This document shows positions 14,017 through 19,757 of a stretch of 19,757 nucleotides of DNA, one piece after another. Location: NCBI GenBank assembly GCA_964585245.1, contig CAZPCV010000025.1, forward strand, positions 1 through 19,757, in the 5' to 3' direction. The DNA is from CAZEDL01 sp964585245 (GTDB lineage Bacteria > Patescibacteriota > Patescibacteriia > Magasanikbacterales > GWA2-37-8). Positions within the stretch are counted from its first letter, which is position 1. Each line of letters starts with the position of its first letter. The position numbers and the translations under genes are program-made. The notes under the pieces are model-generated. The model was not told the origin of the DNA. It made no database searches and was given only the letters and a program-made list of their open reading frames with translations.

Positions 14017-14160
14017 CTAAAAACTTGACTTAATGGCGATATTCTTGTAAACTGGCTGATATTGTAGCTTGGCTTCCAAGCGTTTAGATTCCAACGCCTT
14101 AATAAGGGGATGCCAAGTTAAAACATACTCCTGTAAGGAGTTCCAACTTTCAGACAGCAT
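14017..14160 (-). CDS. short ORF of 47 codons upstream of the 226-aa gene
   Basis: The minus-strand frame runs from ATG at 14160 (or GTG at 14166) to TAG at 14017-14019, 5 nt before the next ATG. The product begins MLSESWNSLQEYVLTWHPLI and continues with a charged helix-like stretch ending IAIKSSF. The composition looks like real protein. It lies between the 15-bp shared repeat (14175-14189) and the 226-aa gene, suggesting a two-gene transcript. Function unknown. Confidence 0.5.
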   Translation of the reverse strand: MLSESWNSLQEYVLTWHPLIKALESKRLEAKLQYQPVYKNIAIKSSF

Positions 14161-14174
14161 CTCCACACGAAAAA

Positions 14175-14189
14175 TAAAGTTATCCACTT
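14175..14189 (+). repeat. 15-bp repeat with DnaA-box core, copy 2
   Basis: Identical to 3462-3476 and in the same orientation toward a minus-strand gene, 9-15 nt upstream of the short ORF. The shared sequence suggests that both minus-strand units at opposite ends of the element belong to it and share a regulator. Confidence 0.6.
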
Positions 14190-14462
14190 TTTAAGTTTTG
14201 ACTCGTTTTTAAAACGAGCGCACACTTAAATTGTAAAGCAATTTTGACAGGACAAAAAATTTATTGAAATTTTTCAAATCACTTTGTCTGTAGGTAAGAA
14301 AAAATATCTCTTCCCGCATACTAAGCGATTTAAAAAATTTCTTCTTTCCTACCATAGTTGACACTTCGGAGGCGCTGGCTTGAGTTCTAACTAACATAAT
14401 TAATGAATTAATTACTATAATTGAAAATCTGCCATTCTTGAGGGGGAAGAAGGGGAAATGAA
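14190..14462. other. AT-rich intergenic region, probable right edge of the element
   Basis: No supported gene. It holds a near-perfect palindrome (ctcgttt/aaacgag, 14202-14218), several A/T runs, and possible promoters for the plus-strand secreted protein: TTGACA at 14358-14363 with a poor -10 (TGAGTT, 17-nt spacer), or TATAAT at 14416-14421 with no good -35. The composition changes from the AT-richer element to the GC-richer gene at 14463. I could not find a copy of the tRNA-Leu 3' end here, so the right attachment site stays unplaced. Confidence 0.4.
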
Positions 14463-17399
14463 TTGGATATGAATACATTAAAGAGAGGGGCTGCTTTTCA
14501 AAGAGGGGTGAAAAGGCTGTTGTGCGTTACGCTTGTCATAAGTTTGTTTTGTTTTTCGTTGCCGCCGTTCGTCGCTGCAGCGCCTGACAATTGGTACAAC
14601 GCTGCCTGGTCTTATCGTATTCCGTTAACTATCGATCATACTAAAGTAGCGGGCGCATCTTTGGATTCGTTTCCCGTATTAGTATCGATCACGCTTTTGA
14701 ATCCCGGCAATCCTCAAGCCGACGGGGATGATTTTGTATTTACCGCGAGCGACGGCACGACCAAATTAGATCACGACATAGAATCGTGGGATGCGCTGAG
14801 TGGTGCGTTGGTTGCCTGGGTAAGGATTCCTACACTTACAAATGCTGCGGATACGTCGTTGTTTTTATACTATGGCAATGGTGGGGCCAGCAACCAACAG
14901 GCTGCTACCAGCGTCTGGAGCAATGCCTATCGTTTGGTGCAACACATGAAACAGGCGGGCAGTTATCAGGATTCTTCACCGTCGGGTAATAATGGTACTG
15001 GTCTGGGGGGGCCTACTGCTCTAGCAGGCAAAATTGGCTCTGCCGCTCATTTTGACGGTGTAGATGATGTTGTCGTGGTCCCCAATTCCAGCTCGCTTAA
15101 TATGACGGATGTGTTGACTGCTTCGTTGTGGATAAAAAATGATTCCGTGCCGGCCCAATATGATGGGGTGCTCGGCAAGCCGAATGATTTTTGGACGGAT
15201 AGTTTCGGTTTTTTCTATAATTCGGGGACGCAATTGATCTTTTTTGTGAACGACTATACCACGGGAGCAGTAACGGCTCCGATTAATCCCACAGATTGGA
15301 ACTATGTGGTGGGTGTCTATGACGGAACGAATGCGACTATTTTTGTGAATGGTGTGCAAGTGGCCACGCGCGCCGTAGCCGGACCCGTTACCGCGAATAC
15401 TAAAAATTTGAGCATTGGTCGTTTGAGCACGAATACCTATAATGTGGATGGATTATTTGATGAGGTGCACGTGGCAAATGCCGCGCGCACAGCCGACTGG
15501 ATCGCAACTGAATATGAAAATCAAACCAATCCGCAAACGTTTGTAATAGCGGGAGCGCAGCAGACGGATGATTCAAGTTGGTATTTGGCGGTGAGTGGGG
15601 CTAGTGGGCAGGTAGCCGGGTCAACGCAGACCATAACGTTTACTCTCAAAGATGGAGGCGGCAATGCCGTCAGTACGTATACTGGCGATAAAAGTATTAC
15701 GTTATCCGGCCCGAACGCAGCCCCGAACGGTACGGCGGGCACCTGTATAGATAAAAATGGAGCGCCGATAGCGGTGGGTATGCCAACCGTAGTTACCTTC
15801 ACTAATGGTGTGGGTAGTTGCGTGTTGTCATTGTATGCAGCAGAAACCGTATCAATGGATGTCTCGGACGGCAGCTATTCTTCGAGCGCTGACGCCGCCT
15901 ATGATTTAGATATTACGGTTGCGGCTGGGGCGCTTGCAACACTCGGAGCTGTGGCTCCAAGCGAGGTAACCGCTGGCACTGGCTTTGAGTTGGTAGTTAC
16001 GAGTACGGACGCTTATGGCAATAAACAAAATACACTCGCGCAAGCCGTGTCCTTGTCAGTGACCGCGGGCAGTGTGTCACCGGCCCAGATTGCGGCCGCT
16101 GATTTTGTAGCGGCAGCTACAGTCACAACAACTGTCACTATAACTGCGGTTGCTCCGGCTACCCAAACTACCCTCACGCTTCAAAGTGGGGCGGTGAGTA
16201 AGGCGTTACTTTTGAATGTTGTTACGGTTACTCCGCCGCCCGTAACTCCGTCTCCGGTCGCGAGTGGAGGAGGGGTAAATTATTTTGCTCCGGCGCCAAC
16301 AAATGCGTTTACTACATTTTTGCCGGCGCCTTCCAGCACTACCTCTACTGTTCTGCATATGGATGCTGTCCCGAAACCAGTAGCGACTACTACGGCCACC
16401 ACTGCAACTCCGGCTGTGCCACCTGATTTTTTTTCTGAAACCATATCGCCGGAGCTGGCCACGAGCGGAGTATCGGCCCCGACAGAGACAGGAACTGATG
16501 CGTCACCGGCGCGGCCGGTATTAGACAAAGGGCCCTCATCTCTACCGGCTGCACCCACTAATTTGCCAACTTCGCCCTCGCGCGTGGTGGAAAAAAATTA
16601 TGCTAAAACCATTTCTGAATCAATTTTGGGAAAATCCTCTACAGGAGCTCCGGCCCCCTTTGTCCCCTGGGATTTTTTAACTGCTGCCCAAAAGAAAAAA
16701 TTGCCGCCCAAAACCATGTTGGCCCGTTTGGAAGACCGTCGTGAAGAATTGTCGTTTACCCTAGCTTCTGCAACGAATGAATACACGCCGGAATTGGTAG
16801 TAAACACCGAGGCCGAAGCCACCTTTAGGGTGCGCGTAGCCGAACCAGTGCGTGCGATCAAGGCGTATGTAATTGCCGGTGGGGATTCGTCCAAAACCAG
16901 TTCACCTTTATCGGTTACTTTTTTGGATGACGACAAAGATGGGGTGTACGAGGCGAAGATATCAACGGGAAATTTTCCAGCTGAATCGGAATTGTTAACG
17001 GTAATCGATTTTGTTAATCCGTCCCGGGTCAGCGAAATTCTAAAGGTGAAAGTGCGCCAGGTTGCCGCCCAGGTGCTTGATGAAAACAATGTTCCGGTAG
17101 AAGGGGCGCTGGTAATGCTGTATACTAATACTGATCAGGCGCAGACAGAAAGGCCGTGGGATGCCGAAGCCGTGGGGCAGCGCAATCCTATGTTAACCCG
17201 CTCGGCCGGGCGATATTATATGTCTCCGCCCGCGGGTACCTATACCTTGGTTGTGTCTAAAGACGGGTTTACTACCTACCGCCAAGCGCATATTACAATA
17301 AAGAGCGGGGAGGCTATCTCTGTCCCGATAGTACTACACAAAAAAATATCTTTTATTGTGGCATGGTGGCAGACTTTTTTATCCTGGTTTCGAGCGTAG
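14463..17399 (+). CDS. large secreted DUF2341/LamG surface protein
   Basis: About 976-978 aa. The TTG at 14463 has GGGG 7 nt upstream; the ATG at 14469 (MNTLKRG) is in frame with a longer 13-nt spacing, so the start is unsettled. A signal peptide is clear (basic start, LLCVTLVISLFCFSL, cleavage near VAA-AP). Then DUF2341 (about 42-135: WYNAAWSYRIPLTID, LFLYYGNGGASN), a LamG/concanavalin-like domain (about 155-360: AAHFDGVDDVVVVPNSSSLN, VDGLFDEVHVANAART), two Ig/invasin-like repeats (about 375-600), a Pro/Thr/Ala-rich linker (about 595-720), another beta domain, and a C-terminal carboxypeptidase-regulatory-like domain (about 870-960). The end is hydrophobic/Trp-rich (IVAWWQTFLSWFRA), possibly a membrane anchor. 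Likely cell-surface adhesion or glycan binding. Higher GC than the element. Confidence 0.88.
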   Translation: MDMNTLKRGAAFQRGVKRLLCVTLVISLFCFSLPPFVAAAPDNWYNAAWSYRIPLTIDHTKVAGASLDSFPVLVSITLLNPGNPQADGDDFVFTASDGTTKLDHDIESWDALSGALVAWVRIPTLTNAADTSLFLYYGNGGASNQQAATSVWSNAYRLVQHMKQAGSYQDSSPSGNNGTGLGGPTALAGKIGSAAHFDGVDDVVVVPNSSSLNMTDVLTASLWIKNDSVPAQYDGVLGKPNDFWTDSFGFFYNSGTQLIFFVNDYTTGAVTAPINPTDWNYVVGVYDGTNATIFVNGVQVATRAVAGPVTANTKNLSIGRLSTNTYNVDGLFDEVHVANAARTADWIATEYENQTNPQTFVIAGAQQTDDSSWYLAVSGASGQVAGSTQTITFTLKDGGGNAVSTYTGDKSITLSGPNAAPNGTAGTCIDKNGAPIAVGMPTVVTFTNGVGSCVLSLYAAETVSMDVSDGSYSSSADAAYDLDITVAAGALATLGAVAPSEVTAGTGFELVVTSTDAYGNKQNTLAQAVSLSVTAGSVSPAQIAAADFVAAATVTTTVTITAVAPATQTTLTLQSGAVSKALLLNVVTVTPPPVTPSPVASGGGVNYFAPAPTNAFTTFLPAPSSTTSTVLHMDAVPKPVATTTATTATPAVPPDFFSETISPELATSGVSAPTETGTDASPARPVLDKGPSSLPAAPTNLPTSPSRVVEKNYAKTISESILGKSSTGAPAPFVPWDFLTAAQKKKLPPKTMLARLEDRREELSFTLASATNEYTPELVVNTEAEATFRVRVAEPVRAIKAYVIAGGDSSKTSSPLSVTFLDDDKDGVYEAKISTGNFPAESELLTVIDFVNPSRVSEILKVKVRQVAAQVLDENNVPVEGALVMLYTNTDQAQTERPWDAEAVGQRNPMLTRSAGRYYMSPPAGTYTLVVSKDGFTTYRQAHITIKSGEAISVPIVLHKKISFIVAWWQTFLSWFRA

Positions 17400-17434
17400 C
17401 GTAAAAAAATGCTATCCATGTTACCTTTTGTTTA

Positions 17435-17707
17435 ATGAAAAACAAAGAGGCACAATTATTTGCAGCCGAGTTGCGAACGGATTTACCCACGCTCGATTTG
17501 CACGGCTTATTCCCAGACGCGGCGCTTGAGCGTCTGGAATTGTTTTTGTACGAAGTCTGGCAGGCGTCTGGGCTATCTGCCCGGATAATTTATGGCGGAG
17601 GCACTGGGCGCTTAAGTGCTGTAATACTGCAGCGGTTGCAAACTCATCCGCTGGTTGATAAAATAAAAGAGTTGGGAGGAAGTTGCGTTATTTTATTTAA
17701 TGATTAA
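17435..17707 (+). CDS. small Smr-domain protein
   Basis: A protein of 90 aa. The Smr (small MutS-related) fold is complete: LDLHGLFPDAALERLELFLY with the DLHG motif at 21-24, then RIIYGGGTGRLSAVILQRLQ, where families usually have HGxGxGxLR, and a last strand GGSCVILF. Smr domains act as nucleic-acid endonucleases in several bacteria. Here there is no MutS part, so it is a stand-alone version. The His of HGxGTG is replaced by Tyr. It starts 35 nt after the surface protein. Confidence 0.85.
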   Translation: MKNKEAQLFAAELRTDLPTLDLHGLFPDAALERLELFLYEVWQASGLSARIIYGGGTGRLSAVILQRLQTHPLVDKIKELGGSCVILFND

Positions 17708-17957
17708 TTTTATGGAAATCAATAGTTATACACTCGAAGATGTAATTGCCGAGGTGACCGAGCGTGCCGAAACCGAAGGTATCGCCACCGAAGCAGCCTG
17801 GCACGAAATGGTAGAAGAAATCGTAGAAGATCATGTTGATTTGGGGCAAATTGATCCGGATCAAAATACCGAACAATGGAAAGAAGTGGTGAAACATATG
17901 TGGAAGGACTATCGTTTGGAACATTCCGAGATTGACGAGGCGCCGGTTGAAGAATAG
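17700..17957 (+). CDS. small acidic protein, unknown
   Basis: A protein of 85 aa (81 from the second ATG at 17712). Very acidic and helical (EDVIAEVTERAETEGIATEA, MVEEIVEDHVDLGQ, WKEVVKHMWKDYRLEH). No catalytic or DNA-binding motif. The ATG at 17700 overlaps the Smr stop; the ATG at 17712 leaves a 4-nt gap. Either way the two are coupled. Unrecognised family. Confidence 0.72.
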   Translation: MINFMEINSYTLEDVIAEVTERAETEGIATEAAWHEMVEEIVEDHVDLGQIDPDQNTEQWKEVVKHMWKDYRLEHSEIDEAPVEE

Positions 17958-17994
17958 AGAGCGAACATTTTTTAACTGTTAAATTGCTATAGGT

Positions 17995-18639
17995 ATGAAA
18001 CTCTTTATTGATAGCGCAAATTTAGACGAAATTAAAACCGCTGCCTCATGGGGCATTATTGATGGAGTCACTACTAATCCTACGCTCATTGCCAAAGAAG
18101 GTCGTGATTTTAAAAAGACTATTTTAGAAATTACCAAACTCATTGACGGGCCGATTAGCGCCGAGGCAGTGAGTGCGGATGCGGAAGGAATGATAAAAGA
18201 GGGTAAAGAATTCGCTTCCTGGCACAAAAATATTCATGTCAAAGTCCCCTGCACGGCCGAAGGCATAAAAGCCGTGGTAGCTTTTAAAAAATTAAAAATC
18301 AAAACAAATGTCACATTAGTGTTTTCGGCCAATCAGGTACTCTTGGCCGCCAAAGCCGGGGCCACGCTCATTAGCCCCTTTGTCGGCCGCCTTACTGATG
18401 CGGGCGAAGATGGCACGGGCATGATCGCGGAGTCAGTGCAAATTATTGAAAATTACGGTTTTGATTCGCAGATTTTGGTGGCTTCGGTGCGTGATCCGCG
18501 CACGGTAACGCAATCAGCAGTCATAGGGGCGCACATTGCGACCGTGCCCTTCAAAGTATTAGAAATGCTGTTCAAGCACTCGCTAACGGACATGGGAATC
18601 AAAAAATTTTTAGAGGATTGGAAGCAAGTAAAACCATAG
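17995..18639 (+). CDS. tal: transaldolase / fructose-6-phosphate aldolase-type (TalC family)
   Basis: A class I aldolase of 214 aa, the normal size of the short transaldolase/FSA group. A (beta/alpha)8 barrel: MKLFIDSANLDEI opens strand 1; GVTTNPTLIAKEG is the family signature; K83 in NIHVKVPCT is the Schiff-base lysine; SPFVGRLTDAGEDG and VASVRDPRTV follow. It transfers dihydroxyacetone units in the non-oxidative pentose phosphate pathway, consistent with the reduced metabolism of candidate-phylum cells. Transaldolase versus fructose-6-phosphate aldolase activity cannot be told by eye. The start is preceded by ataggt, a weak Shine-Dalgarno. Confidence 0.93.
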   Translation: MKLFIDSANLDEIKTAASWGIIDGVTTNPTLIAKEGRDFKKTILEITKLIDGPISAEAVSADAEGMIKEGKEFASWHKNIHVKVPCTAEGIKAVVAFKKLKIKTNVTLVFSANQVLLAAKAGATLISPFVGRLTDAGEDGTGMIAESVQIIENYGFDSQILVASVRDPRTVTQSAVIGAHIATVPFKVLEMLFKHSLTDMGIKKFLEDWKQVKP

Positions 18640-18710
18640 TAAGTTTCTTTAAAAAATGCCCGTAAGACTTCAAATAAGTATCATCACCATCTTATCCACA
18701 TCCCTGTTTC

Positions 18711-18739
18711 TTGACATATCTTTTTGATGCGTGTAACAT
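18711..18739 (+). promoter_or_regulatory. strong sigma-70-like promoter of the ncRNA unit
   Basis: TTGACA (18711-18716), exactly 17 nt, TAACAT (18734-18739). It is the best promoter in the window. A perfect DnaA box TTATCCACA (18692-18700) lies 10 bp upstream. Confidence 0.72.
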
Positions 18740-18745
18740 GGCGAT

Positions 18746-18928
18746 TACCTTAAAAAACTTCTTTTATAGAAGACCACGTCCACCAGAATGTTCCTGACTC
18801 AGTCAGGACGCTTGGACCTCTGGGTAAAATAGCTAGCGTAGAAATGTTGCACACCTTTCTATCTTACTTGAGCAGTTCCAAGCGGTGAAAACCTCCTTTA
18901 TTGAGGGCCGCTTAAAGCGGTCTTTTTT
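18746..18928 (+). ncRNA. structured small RNA of about 180 nt, class unknown
   Basis: Bounded by a strong promoter and an intrinsic terminator, with no ORF of note. Pairing seen: cttct/agaag hairpin (about 18760-18775), tcctgac-tca-gtcagga, tagaaa/tttcta, and an 8-bp long-range pair cgcttgga (about 18810) with tccaagcg (about 18876). The size fits 6S RNA, but I do not see a clear single long rod with a central bubble. The SRP RNA apical motif and 5S landmarks are absent. Confidence 0.5.
18906..18928 (+). terminator. intrinsic terminator of the ncRNA
   Basis: A 7-bp stem ggccgct/agcggtc (one GT pair) with a 3-nt loop, followed by T6. It overlaps a possible alternative hairpin, cctc/gagg, just upstream (18892-18906). 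Confidence 0.8.
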
Positions 18929-19023
18929 AATCTAATTAATCTAATTTTGCCTAACGATCCCCTTCGAAATCATCGAAATTGATCGTGAGGTTGAATGATT
19001 GAAACGACCGAAACACGAGTACG

Positions 19024-19051
19024 TTGACAATTGAACAACAAACAATAGGGT
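19024..19051 (+). promoter_or_regulatory. probable promoter of the 23S rRNA gene
   Basis: TTGACA (19024-19029), 16-nt spacer, TAGGGT (19046-19051). It lies about 55 nt upstream of the expected mature 23S 5' end. With a terminator just upstream (18928), 23S would need its own promoter. Confidence 0.5.
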
Positions 19052-19074
19052 ATGTAGGTAATCAACACAAATAA

Positions 19075-19104
19075 ACTACAAAACACCTTTAGTGTTTTTG
19101 TAGT
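19075..19104 (+). other. hairpin directly before 23S rRNA
   Basis: A 12-bp stem with one bulged T: actacaaaacac with gtgttt(t)tgtagt, around a 5-nt loop. No T-run follows. Probably a precursor-rRNA structure or processing site. Confidence 0.6.
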
Positions 19105-19106
19105 GC

Positions 19107-19757
19107 GCAATTTCAACAAGGGCGCACGGTGGATGCCTTGACACCAAAAAACGAAGAAGGACGTTGTAGGGTGCGAAAAGCCTCGGCGAGCTCCCAAACA
19201 AGCTTTGACCCGGGGATGTCCGAATGGGGCAACCCATACCGATTTAATCGGTAAATCGTAAACTGAATTCATAGGTTTATGAAGAAGACCTGGTGAAGTG
19301 AAACATCTCAGTAGCCAGAGGAAAAGAAATCGAAGAGATTCCCTGAGTAGTGGCGAGCGAAAAGGGAACAGTCTAAACCGCTTAACTGTTGCTATCAAAA
19401 GTTGTTGGTCTCACGATTAACTATGATTGGTAGCTTAAAGGACAGACCGTTGGTTAGGCGGTGTTGCAAGAAGCTAGTGCGTGTTTTCTGTATACACGGT
19501 GAGCTGTATGTATAATTAGTGGAAGGCTCTGGAAAGTGCCACCATAGCGGGTAATAGTCCCGTACGCGAAAATTATATGTCACTCATAGCTAGTTCTCTT
19601 AAGTAGGGCGGAACTCGTGAAATTCCGTCTGAATCTGGGCCGACTATGGTCTAAGACTAAATATTTTTGGTGATCGATAGTGGACTAGTACCACGAGGGA
19701 ACGGTGAAAAGCAGCCCGGTGAGGGCGATGAAATAGTATCTGAAACCGTGTGCCTAC
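19107..19757 (+). rRNA. 23S ribosomal RNA, 5' part (runs off window)
   Basis: Begins with the universally conserved 5' segment gcgcacggtggatgcc, then gaagaaggacg, ccgaatggggcaaccc, gtgaagtgaaacatctcagta, the segment around gagtagtggcgagcgaaa, gtaatagtcccgtacgcgaa, ctcttaagtagggcgga and the ctgaaaccgtgtgcctac end. These match domain I of bacterial 23S in order. The 5' end is set by alignment to the E. coli start and is uncertain by several nt. No 16S lies upstream in the window. Confidence 0.96.

Noticed and set aside
14377..14384. Octamer ggcttgag identical to tRNA-Leu positions 37-44 as a possible attR
   Set aside because: An 8-bp match within several hundred bases is expected by chance and flanking bases do not match the tRNA.
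14365..14395. tRNA-like 3' end on the minus strand (acceptor-like cgcctcc)
   Set aside because: The T-loop consensus is broken, no anticodon arm, no CCA.
14209..14478. Minus-strand ORF of 89 aa (or 62 aa from an internal ATG) in the AT-rich gap
   Set aside because: Low-complexity Phe/Lys/Ser-rich product, overlaps the start and signals of the secreted-protein gene, no neighbour support.

Overview
The window looks like a piece of a Candidate Phyla Radiation (Patescibacteria) genome. The clues are many very small, tightly overlapping genes, small-protein families I associate with that group, a DUF2341/LamG-type secreted protein, moderate GC with AT-rich spacers, and TGA used as a normal stop. 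The assignment is inferred from gene style; only a 23S-based tree would settle it.

Layout. (1) Positions 1-69: the 3' part of a tRNA-Leu(UAG). (2) About 70 to 14.2 kb: an integrated mobile element. Its left arm, all on the minus strand, holds a large serine recombinase, a tyrosine recombinase, two small membrane proteins and an excisionase-like HTH protein. After a 340-nt non-coding gap comes a second minus-strand operon of five small genes, including a winged-helix protein that resembles a replication initiator and a DUF5659-like protein. Upstream of that operon is a strongly structured leader or ncRNA of about 290 nt with its own promoter and terminators. Next comes an AT-rich stretch of four 10-bp-phased repeats and a perfect DnaA box, which divides the minus-strand arm from a plus-strand cargo operon. 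(3) 6.0-13.3 kb, plus strand: an HTH protein, a complete Type I restriction-modification set (HsdM, HsdS, HsdR) with unusual extra domains on HsdS and HsdR, a NucS-like/DUF5655-like nuclease candidate, and three overlapping small genes. One of these is a paralogue of the first gene of the minus-strand operon. (4) 13.3-14.2 kb: a convergent unknown gene and a short ORF behind a 15-bp sequence that is also found in the left arm. (5) 14.46 kb to the end: chromosomal-looking genes (a large secreted LamG/DUF2341 protein, a small Smr-domain protein, an acidic small protein, a TalC-type transaldolase), then a promoter-ncRNA-terminator unit and the 5' end of a 23S rRNA gene with no 16S immediately upstream.

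How it fits together. The left arm would insert and excise the element at the tRNA. The minus-strand small genes, DnaA boxes and phased repeats suggest the element may replicate when free. The Type I system would be defensive cargo. The strongest candidates for something new are the structured leader at 5478-5786, the recombinase reading frame that continues into the antisense of the target tRNA, the extra domains on HsdS and HsdR, and the shared regulatory/DnaA-box repeats. The right boundary (attR) could not be located.
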